Positions 26,431 to 36,350 are shown, numbered from the stretch's first letter. The stretch: 48,057 bases of DNA from an uncultured Muribaculaceae bacterium (GCA_910584125.1 CAJTXU010000022.1:1-48057), one strand, 5' to 3'. Numbers and translations: made by a program. The notes: a model not told the origin generated them from the letters alone.

Positions 26431-27240
26431 ATGAAGATTACTAAACTATGCCTTGCGGCCGCCGCGGGGCTCGCATTGTTTGCAAGTTCTTGCTCATCGT
26501 CAAAACAAATCACATATTTCCAAGACCTGAAGCCGGGGCAGGAGACCGTCATGCCCGGCTACTCCCCCATCAAGCTCCAGCCCAACGACAAGGTGACCAT
26601 CCTGGTAAGCACCACCGACGCCCGCCTCAATTCGCTCTACAACCTGCCGGTGGCGCGCGTCAGCCTCGGCGACGCCGGAAGCGGCAGCTCGATGAACGGC
26701 GACGGCAACGTCTCGCCATACACCATCGACAGTCAGGGCAACATCAACTTCCCCGTGCTCGGCAAGCTGCACATCGCCGGCATGACCCGCGAGGAACTCG
26801 CCGAATACATCCGCCGCGAACTCATCAGCCGCGATCTGGCCAAGAATCCCATCGTCACAGTCGACTACCTCAACCTCAGCGTCTCGGTGCTCGGCGAGGT
26901 CGGAGGCCCCGGCCGTTACCCCATCACACGCGACGACTTCACGATCCTCGACGCCCTGAGCGCGGCCGGCGACCTCACCATCTTCGGCAAGCGCGACAAC
27001 ATCCGCGTGCTCCGCGAGGAAAACGGCGTCCAGAAAGTATATACGCTCGACATCAGCTCGGGCAAGGACCTCACCAAGTCGCCCGTCTACTACCTGCAGC
27101 AGAACGACGTGGTCTACGTCGAGCCAAACGCCACCAAGGCCCGCACGGCCTCGCCCAACGGCAACTCGCCGCTCACTCCGGCCTTCTGGATGTCGGTCGC
27201 CTCTTTCGCCATGACCGTAGCCCTGCTAATAATCAAGTGA
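26431..27240 (+). CDS. Wza-like polysaccharide export lipoprotein
   Basis: 269 residues. Lipoprotein signal LALFASSCSSSK; polysaccharide export domain (YSPIKLQPNDKVTILV, YTIDSQGNINFPVLGKLHIAGMTREELAEYI) and a SLBB part (LSVSVLGEVGGPGRYPI, FTILDALSAAGDLT). The C-terminal segment FWMSVASFAMTVALLIIK is hydrophobic, fitting the outer-membrane helix of Wza-type channels. It lies between the antiterminator and the Wzc-like gene, 7 nt before the latter. Confidence 0.92.
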   Translation: MKITKLCLAAAAGLALFASSCSSSKQITYFQDLKPGQETVMPGYSPIKLQPNDKVTILVSTTDARLNSLYNLPVARVSLGDAGSGSSMNGDGNVSPYTIDSQGNINFPVLGKLHIAGMTREELAEYIRRELISRDLAKNPIVTVDYLNLSVSVLGEVGGPGRYPITRDDFTILDALSAAGDLTIFGKRDNIRVLREENGVQKVYTLDISSGKDLTKSPVYYLQQNDVVYVEPNATKARTASPNGNSPLTPAFWMSVASFAMTVALLIIK

Positions 27241-27247
27241 TATCACC

Positions 27248-29704
27248 ATGGCAACACCCACAGAAATAACGGGCGGAACGACGCCGGCGTCCGCTCCCTC
27301 GCAGCCCCGGCGGTCAAATCTGGCCAAGAAAGCCGGAATACGTCTGCAGGAATACCTCTTCCTCTGTCTTGAGAACTGGTATTGGTTCCTGATCTCGATA
27401 GCGGTCTGTCTGGCCATTGGATACGTGGTGACGCAGCGGGCCACGCCGATCTATCAGAAATCGGCCTCGCTCATCATCAAGACAGACGCCCAGGGACGCT
27501 CGATGTCGGCCAACGCGGCCCTCTTCTCCGACCTCGGCGCAATCAACGCCACCAACTCGATCCTCTGGGACGAGATCCAGATCATACAGTCGCCCGACCT
27601 GATGCGCGACGTGGTGCGCAAGCTCAATCTGGAGATGGTCTATTCGAAAGACGGCCGTTTCCGCACCATCGACCTCTACGGCAGCCAGCTGCCCGTGCAG
27701 GTCTCGATGCCCGACCTCGGCGAGGACGACACCGCGTCGTTCGACCTGACGGTCAATCCCAACGGCGAGTTCACCATGACCAACCTCACGCTGCGCGGCC
27801 GCGAGCTGGGCAAGACCGTCAAGGGCCGCATCGGCACGCAGACCAGGACCCCGCTCGGACGCGTCGAGGTTAGCCCCGCCAAGGCTTACGACGACAAGGA
27901 GGAGATCGAGATCCACGTCGACCACGTCCCTGTCAAGGGCGCCGCAGCCGGCTATGCCGCCGCCCTCAAGACCTCGACCGACGACCTCTCTGCCAACATG
28001 GTGATCCTGCAGATCACCAACTCATCGCCCGAACGCGCCGAGGATATCCTCGCCCAGCTCATCGCAAGCTATAACGACCGCTGGATGCGCGACAAGCGCA
28101 CCCTGGCCGACAATTCGAGCAAGTTCATCGACGAGCGCGTGCAGCTGCTGCAGAGCGAGCTCGGTTCGGTCGAAAACGAGATCTCCTCGTTCAAGAGCGC
28201 CAACCTGCTGCCTGATGTCGACGCCGCCGCCTCGCTCTACATGAGCCAGGCCACACAGGCCTCGATGGCCCTCAAGGACCTCCGCAACCAGGAGTATATG
28301 GCCAAGTACATCCGCAACTACCTGCGCAACTCGGAGAACACCAACAAGCTCCTGCCCTCGAACGCAGGCCTGACCAACGCCAACCTCTCGGGCCAGATCG
28401 CCCAGTACAACACCAAGATCCTGGAGCGCAACAGCCTCGTGTCGCAGAGCTCGGTCAACAACCCGCTCGTGCCGCAGATCGACTCCGACCTCTCGGCCAT
28501 GCGCGGCGCGCTGATCGCCTCAATCGACAACGAGATCGTGGCACTCGGCGAGCAGATCCGCAGCCAGGAGGGCCTCTCCGGAGCCGCCACCTCGAAGATA
28601 GCCTCCAATCCCCGCCAGGCCAAATACCTGCTCAGCGTCGAGCGCCAGCAGAAGGTCAAGGAGGCCCTGTATCTCTACCTGCTGCAGAAGCGCGAGGAGA
28701 ACCAGCTCAACCAGGCGTTCACCTCGTATAACACGCGCATCGTGCGCGAGCCCGACGGGCCCAACAGCCCGATCTCGCCCAACAAGACCAACACCATGCT
28801 GATAGCCTTCGCCATAGGCCTCGCCCTCCCGGCGCTCTGGCTCTTCCAACGCGAGATGGCGGTGCACGTGGTGCGCGGACGCCGCGACATAAAGGGCATC
28901 AACGTCCCCTTCGCCGGCGAGCTCCCGCTCTTCGGCAAGAAGCAGAAGCTGCAGAAGCCCTCGAAGGCACAGGCCAGAGACAAGACCCCGCTCGTGGTGG
29001 TAAAGGAGAACAGCCGCAACTCGATCAACGAGGCCTTCCGCGTGCTGCGCACCAACATCGACTTCATGATGGGCAACGACGCGACATCGAAGGTCATAAT
29101 GCTCACGTCGGCCAACCCCGGCAGCGGCAAGACATTCGTCACCTTCAACCTCGCCAAGAGCTTCGCCATAAAGGGCAAGAAGGTGATAGCCATCGACCTC
29201 GACATGCGCAAGGCCTCGCTCAGCAAGTATGTCAGCGACAAGGGCAAGGGCATATCTGACTATCTGGCCAACCGCGCCAACGACATAACCTCAATCATCG
29301 AGCACATCGACGACTGCCCCAACCTGTCGGTGATCCCGGTGGGCACGCTGCCCCCCAACCCGACGGAGCTCCTCTTCAGCGAGCGTCTGCACGCGCTGAT
29401 CGAGGACCTGAAGGTACACTACGACATGGTGTTCCTCGACTGCCCGCCGGTGGAGGTCGTGGCCGACGCCTCGATCATAAGCAAGTATGCCGACTACACC
29501 CTCTTCGTGATACGTGCCGGAGTGCTCGACCTCTCGATGCTCCCCGTCATCGAGGAGATGTATGACGCCGGCAAGTATCCCAACATGTCGATCGTGCTCA
29601 ACGGCACCATCAATCCACGCAACTCATACGCCCGCCGCTACGGCAACCCCTACAGCTACGGATACGGCTACGGCACGGGCTACACATACTCGTCCGACGA
29701 ATAA
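27248..29704 (+). CDS. Wzc-like chain-length regulator with bacterial tyrosine kinase domain
   Basis: 818 residues. N-terminal Wzz region with one membrane helix (WYWFLISIAVCLAIGYVV), a large periplasmic coiled-coil part, a second helix near 520 (MLIAFAIGLALPALWLF), then a BY-kinase domain: Walker A SANPGSGKTFVTF, A' VIAIDLDMRK and B MVFLDCPPVE. The C terminus is a Tyr cluster (YARRYGNPYSYGYGYGTGY), the usual autophosphorylation tail. It drives polymer length and export together with the Wza-like protein. No separate Wzb phosphatase gene is present in the locus. Confidence 0.93.
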   Translation: MATPTEITGGTTPASAPSQPRRSNLAKKAGIRLQEYLFLCLENWYWFLISIAVCLAIGYVVTQRATPIYQKSASLIIKTDAQGRSMSANAALFSDLGAINATNSILWDEIQIIQSPDLMRDVVRKLNLEMVYSKDGRFRTIDLYGSQLPVQVSMPDLGEDDTASFDLTVNPNGEFTMTNLTLRGRELGKTVKGRIGTQTRTPLGRVEVSPAKAYDDKEEIEIHVDHVPVKGAAAGYAAALKTSTDDLSANMVILQITNSSPERAEDILAQLIASYNDRWMRDKRTLADNSSKFIDERVQLLQSELGSVENEISSFKSANLLPDVDAAASLYMSQATQASMALKDLRNQEYMAKYIRNYLRNSENTNKLLPSNAGLTNANLSGQIAQYNTKILERNSLVSQSSVNNPLVPQIDSDLSAMRGALIASIDNEIVALGEQIRSQEGLSGAATSKIASNPRQAKYLLSVERQQKVKEALYLYLLQKREENQLNQAFTSYNTRIVREPDGPNSPISPNKTNTMLIAFAIGLALPALWLFQREMAVHVVRGRRDIKGINVPFAGELPLFGKKQKLQKPSKAQARDKTPLVVVKENSRNSINEAFRVLRTNIDFMMGNDATSKVIMLTSANPGSGKTFVTFNLAKSFAIKGKKVIAIDLDMRKASLSKYVSDKGKGISDYLANRANDITSIIEHIDDCPNLSVIPVGTLPPNPTELLFSERLHALIEDLKVHYDMVFLDCPPVEVVADASIISKYADYTLFVIRAGVLDLSMLPVIEEMYDAGKYPNMSIVLNGTINPRNSYARRYGNPYSYGYGYGTGYTYSSDE

Positions 29705-29810
29705 GCCGGAACGGGTCAGCACACTCACGGAAGCCCTGTGCCGCGCCGTCCCCACGACGCGACCGGGGCTTCAAGTATCTCCCCACCTCCCCCCCAAACC
29801 CCACCAAGCT

Positions 29811-30698
29811 ATGAAAGGAATAGTTCTCGCCGGAGGATCCGGCACCCGTCTCTACCCCATCACCAAGGGCGTCAGCAAGCAGCTGCTGCCCATCTACGAC
29901 AAACCGATGGTCTACTACCCGCTGTCGGTGCTGATGCACGCCGGCATCCGCGACATACTCGTGATCTCGACTCCCGCCGACCTGCCTGGTTTCCAGCGTC
30001 TGCTGGGCGACGGCTCCGACTACGGCATCAACATCGAGTATGCCGAGCAGCCCTCGCCCGACGGTCTGGCACAGGCTTTCATCATCGGCCGCGAGTTCAT
30101 CGGCACTGACTCGGCATGCCTCGTGCTGGGCGACAACATCTTCCACGGCGCCGGATTCGGCGATATGCTGACCGAGGCCGTGGCCAACGCCGAGCAGGAC
30201 GGCAAGGCCACCGTGTTCGGATACCGCGTCGACGACCCCGAGCGCTATGGCGTGGCCGAGTTCGACAAGGAGGGCAACTGCCTCTCGATCGAGGAGAAGC
30301 CCGCGAAGCCGAAATCCAACTACGCCGTCGTGGGCCTCTATTTCTACCCCAACAAGGTTGTCGACGTCGCAGCCTCCATCAAGCCTTCGGCACGCGGCGA
30401 GCTCGAGATCACGACGGTGAACCAGACGTTCCTCGCCGACGGCGAACTTAAGGTGAAGGTCCTGCCGCGCGGATTCGCATGGCTCGACACCGGCACACAC
30501 GACTCGCTGGCCGACGCCTCGATCTATGTCGAGGTGCTCGAGAAGCGACAGGGGCTCAAGATCGCATGCCTTGAGGAGATAGCCTACCGACAGGGCTGGA
30601 TCGGACGCGAGCGCATGGAGGAGATCGCACGCCCGATGCTTAAGAACAAATACGGGCAGTATCTGATGAAGGTCATCGCAGAGCGCGACGACGATTAA
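29811..30698 (+). CDS. rfbA: Glucose-1-phosphate thymidylyltransferase
   Basis: 295 residues from ATG 29811, the RmlA length. Motifs: GIVLAGGSGTRLYPITKG, KQLLPIYDKPMVYYPLS, LVLGDNIFHG, IEEKPAKPKSNYAVVGLYFY and FAWLDTGTHDSL. It makes dTDP-glucose, the first step to dTDP-rhamnose and other dTDP-sugars. rfbC follows 9 nt downstream; rfbB and rfbD are not in the window and must lie elsewhere. Confidence 0.96.
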   Translation: MKGIVLAGGSGTRLYPITKGVSKQLLPIYDKPMVYYPLSVLMHAGIRDILVISTPADLPGFQRLLGDGSDYGINIEYAEQPSPDGLAQAFIIGREFIGTDSACLVLGDNIFHGAGFGDMLTEAVANAEQDGKATVFGYRVDDPERYGVAEFDKEGNCLSIEEKPAKPKSNYAVVGLYFYPNKVVDVAASIKPSARGELEITTVNQTFLADGELKVKVLPRGFAWLDTGTHDSLADASIYVEVLEKRQGLKIACLEEIAYRQGWIGRERMEEIARPMLKNKYGQYLMKVIAERDDD

Positions 30699-30707
30699 GA
30701 CATTGAG

Positions 30708-31280
30708 ATGAGAGTTACAAAGACAGCAATAGACGGCGTGGTGATCATCGAGCCAAGGGTGTTCGACGACTCACGCGGATATTTTTTCGAAAGTTATTCC
30801 AAACGCGTCTTCGACGCGGAGGTGACGCCCGTCGACTTCGTGCAGGACAACGAGTCGATGTCCACCTACGGCGTGATGCGGGGGCTCCACTTCCAGACGC
30901 CGCCGTTCACGCAGGCCAAGCTCGTGCGCTGCGTGCGCGGGCGCGTGCTCGACGTCGCGGTCGACATCCGCAAGGGTTCGCCGACGTTCGGACTGCACGT
31001 CGCCGTCGAGATCAACGAGCAGAACAAGCGACAGTTCTTCCTGCCCCACGGCATCGCTCACGGGTTCGCGGTGCTGAGCGACGTGGCCGTGTTCCAGTAT
31101 AAATGCGACAACTATTACGCCCCCGACCACGACGGCGGCATCTCGATACTCGACACATCGCTCGGCATCGACTGGATCATCGACCCCTGCAAGGCGACCC
31201 TCTCGCCCAAGGACATGAACCATCCCCTGCTGCGCGACTTCGACTCGCCGTTCGAATACGGCATGGGCATATGCATGTGA
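30708..31280 (+). CDS. rfbC: dTDP-4-dehydrorhamnose 3,5-epimerase
   Basis: 190 residues. RmlC cupin signatures: GVVIIEPRVFDDSRGYFFESY, DNESMSTYGVMRGLHFQTPP, QAKLVRCVRGRVLDVAVDIRKGSPTFG, FFLPHGIAHGF with catalytic His (in RGLHFQ) and Tyr (in VFQYKCDNYY). Third enzyme step of dTDP-L-rhamnose synthesis. It overlaps the start of the next gene by about 10 nt. Confidence 0.96.
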   Translation: MRVTKTAIDGVVIIEPRVFDDSRGYFFESYSKRVFDAEVTPVDFVQDNESMSTYGVMRGLHFQTPPFTQAKLVRCVRGRVLDVAVDIRKGSPTFGLHVAVEINEQNKRQFFLPHGIAHGFAVLSDVAVFQYKCDNYYAPDHDGGISILDTSLGIDWIIDPCKATLSPKDMNHPLLRDFDSPFEYGMGICM

Positions 31281-32530
31281 GCCGCGGTCTGGACACCCCG
31301 GCACGCCGGGCGCTGGCGCTCACCGCGGCCGGTCTGACGCTGCTCTGCGTCAACCCCGAGCCTACCCAGGGCCCCAACCACGTCAACCTGCTGCTCTCGG
31401 CCGCGATGTGCCTCTCGCCGCTGGTGCTGCTGATGCGCGGCGCCCGCGTGCTGATTCCTCGCGTCGACATACCGCTCGGGCTGGTGTGCCTGCTGGTCAC
31501 GGCCGGCCCGCTGCTGTTTCACCCCGAAACGGTGAGATGGCGCACAATGCTCTTCACGTGCGCCTATTGCGTGTTCTTCATGGCGCTGGCACGCACGCTG
31601 CGCGTCTCGCGGCTGACGCCGGAGTTCCTGTGCCGCCTGACGCGGGTCATCGTCTATGCCTTCGCGATTCTGCTCATTGTGCAGCAGCTCTGCCTGGTTA
31701 CGGGACTGCCCGTGCCGATGGGCACGCACGACTACGACGGCATAGCCCCCTGGAAGCTCAACACGCTGATGACCGAGCCGTCGCACACGGTGGTGGCGCT
31801 ATCGACGATCATGTTCTTCTACACGCGCACGCGCCGCATCGAGGCCCCTGACGAGACGCTGTGGCTGTGCGTCTGCCGACGGCCATGGCTCTGGGCGGCC
31901 TATGTCTGGACGATTTTCAGCACGGTCAACGCATCGTCGTTCGTGATCGGGCCGCTCTGTCTGCTCCCCTACGTGACGCGCCGCAACGCCCTGCCCGTGG
32001 CCGGAGCCGTGGCGGCCGCGCTGGCGCTGCTCTATCTCACTCCGGCGGGCGGACTGCCGCAGGTGTCGCGCGTACGCGACTTCTCGTTGGCTTTTCTCTC
32101 GGGCAACCCCGAACGCATGTGGGAGGCCGACCCGAGCGCCGCGACGCGCGTGGTGCCGACACTGGAGGGAGCGAGACTCGTCGACCCGGCCGACCCCGCG
32201 ATGTGCGTTGGCCACGGTGTCGACGCCGACATCCGCGACACGCCGCCAAGGATGCCCTGGAAAAACGACAACGGTTCGGCCGGAGTGCTCGGCATGTGGC
32301 ACAACTACGGCGCGCTGTGCGCCCTGGCCTTCTGGGCCGCGATCGCCGTCGTCACCGTGACGCCGCGCGACTGGCTGTCGTGGGTCGCGTTCCTGTACGC
32401 CATACAGATGTCGGCCGACTACAACATGCAGCTCGTGTGGATCATCATGGCTTGGTCGATGGCCTTCAAATATTCAGTCGCCGGCCGACACCGGATGCTC
32501 GCCGCGTTCCCTACCGCCAAAACGTCATGA
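31271..32530 (+). CDS. O-antigen polymerase/ligase-like membrane protein
   Basis: 419 residues from ATG 31271 (MHVSRGLDTP), overlapping rfbC by 10 nt. About ten to twelve hydrophobic segments, with a long periplasmic-looking loop near residues 255-325 (GNPERMWEADPSA.. to ..NDNGSAGVLGMWHNYG). The layout suits Wzy-type polymerases, which are poorly conserved in sequence. The next gene starts in its stop (ATGA). Function rests on topology and position between sugar synthesis and glycosyltransferase genes. Confidence 0.65.
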   Translation: MHVSRGLDTPARRALALTAAGLTLLCVNPEPTQGPNHVNLLLSAAMCLSPLVLLMRGARVLIPRVDIPLGLVCLLVTAGPLLFHPETVRWRTMLFTCAYCVFFMALARTLRVSRLTPEFLCRLTRVIVYAFAILLIVQQLCLVTGLPVPMGTHDYDGIAPWKLNTLMTEPSHTVVALSTIMFFYTRTRRIEAPDETLWLCVCRRPWLWAAYVWTIFSTVNASSFVIGPLCLLPYVTRRNALPVAGAVAAALALLYLTPAGGLPQVSRVRDFSLAFLSGNPERMWEADPSAATRVVPTLEGARLVDPADPAMCVGHGVDADIRDTPPRMPWKNDNGSAGVLGMWHNYGALCALAFWAAIAVVTVTPRDWLSWVAFLYAIQMSADYNMQLVWIIMAWSMAFKYSVAGRHRMLAAFPTAKTS

Positions 32531-33630
32531 AAAGAAAGAGCCGAAACCGAAAACCGACACGCGTGGCCGTGATAGGCTCGCAGGGAGTGCCGCCGAAATA
32601 CGGCGGATTCGAGACGCTGGTCGACAACATCATCGCCAACCGCTCGGACGGCGTCGAGTACACCATATTCTGCAGCCGCCCCGACATGGACACCAGCCTG
32701 TCGGACTACAAGGGCTGCCGGCTACGCTACCTGCCGCTGCACGCCCATGGGTTTATGAGCGTGCCTTACGACATTCTGTCGATGCTTAAGGCCCTGAGGG
32801 GTTATGACGCGATTCTCGTGCTGGGCGTGTCGGGATGCGTGTTCCTGCCGGTGTTCAAGATGCTGTCGCGCGCGCGGATCGTGGTCAACATCGACGGCCT
32901 CGAGCACCGGCGCGACAAGTGGCACACCATGGCCAAGCGCTTCCTCAAGTTCTCGCTCGACGTCTGTATGCGCTGGGCCGACGGCATCGTGTCGGACAAC
33001 AAGGGCATCCAGGACTACGTAAGGCAGACCTACGGTCGCGAGGCCAGACTGATAGCCTACGGCGGCGACCACGCGATGCGCGACGTGTCGGCGATGCGCC
33101 AGAAGGCCATACTCGACTTCTACGGACTTGAGGCCGGAGCATACGACCTGAGCGTCTGCCGCATCGAGCCGGAGAACAACTGCCATGTCACCCTTGAGGC
33201 CTATGAGGGAACCGGCCGCACCATCGTGATGGTCGGCAACTGGAACCACAGCGACTATTCGCGCGACCTCTACAACCGAAACAAGCACCGCGCCGACGTC
33301 CGAATGCTCAAGGCTATCTACGACCTCGATATCCTCTACGCGTTGCGCTGCAACGCCCGGATATACGTGCACGGCCACCGCGCCGGGGGCACGAATCCCT
33401 CTCTGGTGGAGGCGATGTTCTCGGAACGCCCGATCGTGGCCTTCGATGTGGTTTACAACCGCGAGACGACACAGGGCAAGGCTTACTACTACAGCGACGC
33501 CGCGACGCTGCGCGCGCTCGTGGCCCGCGACGACCTCGACGGCTCGGAGACCACGGCGACCGCCCGCCGCGAATACATCTGGAAAGACATCGCCCGCCAA
33601 TACGAGGAGATGATGACGGAGTCAGGATAA
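32527..33630 (+). CDS. DUF1972 glycosyltransferase (rhamnosyltransferase-like)
   Basis: 367 residues. N-terminal DUF1972 pattern RVAVIGSQGVPPKYGGFETLVDNI, as in Cps2T-type rhamnosyltransferases, followed by a GT4-type C-terminal domain with YVHGHRAGGTNPSLVEAMFSERPIVAFDV (the donor-binding EX7E-like region: S-L-V-E-A-M). It overlaps the polymerase-like gene by 4 nt. Given rfbA and rfbC upstream, transfer of rhamnose to a lipid-linked acceptor is the best guess. A decamer repeat array follows the stop. Confidence 0.85.
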   Translation: MKRKSRNRKPTRVAVIGSQGVPPKYGGFETLVDNIIANRSDGVEYTIFCSRPDMDTSLSDYKGCRLRYLPLHAHGFMSVPYDILSMLKALRGYDAILVLGVSGCVFLPVFKMLSRARIVVNIDGLEHRRDKWHTMAKRFLKFSLDVCMRWADGIVSDNKGIQDYVRQTYGREARLIAYGGDHAMRDVSAMRQKAILDFYGLEAGAYDLSVCRIEPENNCHVTLEAYEGTGRTIVMVGNWNHSDYSRDLYNRNKHRADVRMLKAIYDLDILYALRCNARIYVHGHRAGGTNPSLVEAMFSERPIVAFDVVYNRETTQGKAYYYSDAATLRALVARDDLDGSETTATARREYIWKDIARQYEEMMTESG

Positions 33631-33706
33631 AGCGGGGGTGAAGCGAGGTGAAGCGGGGTGAAGCGGGTTGAATCGGGATAAATCGGGATTCTCGAGAAGC
33701 TCGAGA
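33631..33706. repeat. Six tandem decamers (AAGCGGGGTG type) and a hairpin
   Basis: Units at 33631-33690 drift from AAGCGGGGTG to AATCGGGATT. A perfect hairpin TCTCGAG-AAG-CTCGAGA (33690-33706) follows and may end the polysaccharide operon. The helicase start lies 14 nt further, so array length would change its leader. Confidence 0.85.
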
Positions 33707-33720
33707 TTAAAATTTTACCT

Positions 33721-35529
33721 ATGGGAGCGACACAACAAGACGTAATCGACTATCTGTCGGGCAGGCCGGCCGGCATCACTCTGGTGCACGGCAAGGCCGG
33801 ATGCGGCAAGACATGGCTGATCCGCAAGATCAGGGATATCGTGCCTGGCTGCGTCGTGCTCACCCCGACCAACCTCGCCTCGACCCTCTACGAGGGGGCC
33901 AAGACGATTCATTCCTTTTTCTGGCGCGCGTTCGACGATCTCGACGAGGGCTATCAGGACCCGGGCAACGTCACCGAGGCCAAAGTGGCCTCGATGCGCC
34001 CGATGCTGCAGGCTGTGTCGATGCTCGTCTTCGACGAGGTGTCGATGATCCGCTCGGACACGTTCGAGATGATCCACCGCATATGTTGCGTGGCCATGCG
34101 GGAGACGGATCTGCCGTTCGGCGGCATACCGGCGGTGGTGGTCGGCGACCTCTTCCAGCTTCCGCCCGTGGTCGACTGCGAGGCCGTGAACAACTATCTG
34201 CATGACGAATACGGAGGCATCTATTTCTTCGACAGCCACGTGATACGCGACAACATGCCCGGTATCCGCTATTTCGAGCTCACCCGCTCTTACCGCCAGC
34301 GCAACGACCCGGAGTTCGAGCGTCTGCTCGACTATCTGCGCCAGCCGCTCTCGCCCGAGCGCAAGGTCGAGGTGCTCGAAAAGCTGAACACACGCGTCAC
34401 GCCACGCGAGAGCCTTCCCGACGACGCCGTCTATGTGGCGTCGTCGAACGCCGAGGTGAGCCGCATCAACGACATGAAACTCGGCCGCCTGCCGGGCGAG
34501 GCGCAGTCGATCGAGGCCCTGTACAGCATTAGGAAAATCGGAAGCGACGACCATGCGACGCTCCGACACAGCGAATTGCCCGAGGCCCTGGACATCGAGC
34601 CGGTGGTGATACCGACGCCATATGAGGGCATTCTGACCTTCAAGCCAGGCGCCAGGGTCATGATCACGCGCAGCAGCAAGAATTTCGGCTACTGCAACGG
34701 CGACTTCGGCACGGTCAAGGCCTTCGACGGCAAGTGTTTCACAATACACCTCGACAACGGCCGGACCGTGCAGTGCCCCAACCCCAGAGACCGCTACAGG
34801 TCCGGCCAGATGGTCTGCTACCGATACGAGATGGAGTATGACGCCACGAAGCGCGAGCTCGTGCGCAAGAAGCCTTACGTGCAGAGCACGAGCCAGTTTC
34901 CCGTCAAACTCGCGTATGCCTTCACCATCCACAAGGCTCAGGGCCAGACCTACGACAAGGTGATACTCGACCTCGACAGCCATATCTTCGCCCCTGGGCA
35001 GCTCTATGTCGCGCTGAGCCGTGTCCGTTCTCTCGAAGGCCTCTACCTCACCCGGGGCGTGGCCTACAGCGACCTGATAGCCGACAGCTCGATCTTCCGT
35101 TTCCTCGACGCGCTGCGCGACGCCGGGGGCGGCGAGGCGCACCCCGGTCAGGACGCAGACGGAAAGAGAGACCGCAAGGGTGCCATCGCCAACCCGAGAT
35201 GCGACGACTTCATCAGCTTCGTGATGATATACGAGAAGAACGCGTCGGCAAGAGATTTCCTCTGCCACACGCTCGAAAGCTACAAGTCGGTTTTCGCCCT
35301 CGGCAACAACGACCTCGCCCTCGAGGAACTGACGAAGGTCATAGACCTCGTGAACGCCAGCTACGTCACCGACCGATATGACGGCATGATCGCCGACATG
35401 CGCCGCCGCAAGCCCACGGCCGCCGACTGCAGCTACAATCTGAACGCCATCTTCGAGATTTACACCGACGTCATAAGCCTCCCCCGCCGCAACCTCAGCT
35501 CCGACAACCGCTACCTCCCCCGCAACTGA
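33721..35529 (+). CDS. Pif1-like superfamily 1B DNA helicase
   Basis: 602 residues. Motif I GKAGCGKTW (about 23-31), motif Ia LTPTNLASTL, motif II LVFDEVSMI, motif III VVVGDLFQLPPV, and the late signature YAFTIHKAQGQTYDKVILDL with GQLYVALSRVRSLEGL. These are the marks of Pif1/RecD2-type helicases acting 5' to 3' on forks, G-quadruplexes or R-loops. The C-terminal ~130 residues have no family I recognise. It follows the polysaccharide operon after the decamer array. Confidence 0.9.
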   Translation: MGATQQDVIDYLSGRPAGITLVHGKAGCGKTWLIRKIRDIVPGCVVLTPTNLASTLYEGAKTIHSFFWRAFDDLDEGYQDPGNVTEAKVASMRPMLQAVSMLVFDEVSMIRSDTFEMIHRICCVAMRETDLPFGGIPAVVVGDLFQLPPVVDCEAVNNYLHDEYGGIYFFDSHVIRDNMPGIRYFELTRSYRQRNDPEFERLLDYLRQPLSPERKVEVLEKLNTRVTPRESLPDDAVYVASSNAEVSRINDMKLGRLPGEAQSIEALYSIRKIGSDDHATLRHSELPEALDIEPVVIPTPYEGILTFKPGARVMITRSSKNFGYCNGDFGTVKAFDGKCFTIHLDNGRTVQCPNPRDRYRSGQMVCYRYEMEYDATKRELVRKKPYVQSTSQFPVKLAYAFTIHKAQGQTYDKVILDLDSHIFAPGQLYVALSRVRSLEGLYLTRGVAYSDLIADSSIFRFLDALRDAGGGEAHPGQDADGKRDRKGAIANPRCDDFISFVMIYEKNASARDFLCHTLESYKSVFALGNNDLALEELTKVIDLVNASYVTDRYDGMIADMRRRKPTAADCSYNLNAIFEIYTDVISLPRRNLSSDNRYLPRN

Positions 35530-35634
35530 CCGCGGACAATTTTTTAGGGGGGGGGGAGAGTGTCAAAATGGGTCTGGAGAATTTTTGGGGAGAGTGACGC
35601 GAAGCCGGATTGTTCGTTCCGAAATGGCGGCGGA

Positions 35635-36345
35635 CTATCGCAACAGGTCGAGCAGGACGTCGGTGATGGGGCCGGCGAGGAAGGCGGTCAGGATGCCGTT
35701 GATGATCAGGCCCAGCGTGGCGTACGCGCCATAGCGCTCGCCGTATTCGCTGATGCGGCTGGTGCCGATCACGTGGGCCGCCGTGCCCATGCTCAGGCTC
35801 TTGGCCACGGGAGCCTTGACGTTGCCCCACGACATCATGCGCAGCCCGACCATGGCCCCTATCATGCCCACAACCACCACTATAGCCGACGTCAACGCCG
35901 GTATGCCGCCGATCTGGCGCGAGATTTCGATCGCGATAGGCGTCGACACCGACTTGGGCGCGAGTGAACGGATCACGTCCTCGCCCGCCCCGAGCCAGTA
36001 GGCTATCAGCACCACCGAGACTATACCGGCCACACACCCCGTCAGTTCGGCGGCGAGCAGCGGCATCAGCTGGTTGCGGATATGCTTCAGTTCGTTGTAG
36101 AGCGGCAACGCCAGCGCAACAATCGCCGGCTTGAGCCAGAACTCGATCATACGGCCGCCGGGACTGTATTCCTCATAGGTGATGCCGGTGAGCTTCAGGA
36201 AGAGGATGATTCCGGCGATGGTGAATATCATCGGGTTGAGCAGAGCGACGCCGCTCGCCTTCCTGACCCACGAGAAGAGCCAGAAGAGCAGGAAAGTGAA
36301 CGTGATCAGAAAGAGTTCGCTTCGTATTATTGCAGATATATCCAT
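35635..36345 (-). CDS. lrgB: LrgB/CidB family membrane protein
   Basis: 236 residues, about seven membrane spans. Family motifs: PAIVALALPLYNELKHI, LAPKSVSTPIAIEISRQIGG and LSMGTAAHVIGTSRISEYGE, then a C-terminal span. Works with LrgA in controlling murein hydrolase release or small metabolite export. It starts 5 nt after lrgA. The 105 bp between this gene's end and the helicase stop contains a run of ten G but no gene. Confidence 0.93.
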   Translation of the reverse strand: MDISAIIRSELFLITFTFLLFWLFSWVRKASGVALLNPMIFTIAGIILFLKLTGITYEEYSPGGRMIEFWLKPAIVALALPLYNELKHIRNQLMPLLAAELTGCVAGIVSVVLIAYWLGAGEDVIRSLAPKSVSTPIAIEISRQIGGIPALTSAIVVVVGMIGAMVGLRMMSWGNVKAPVAKSLSMGTAAHVIGTSRISEYGERYGAYATLGLIINGILTAFLAGPITDVLLDLLR

Positions 36346-36350
36346 GACTG

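Noticed and set aside
35548..35557. Run of ten G as a phase-variation switch
   Set aside because: It lies between the ends of convergent genes, not in a promoter or reading frame.
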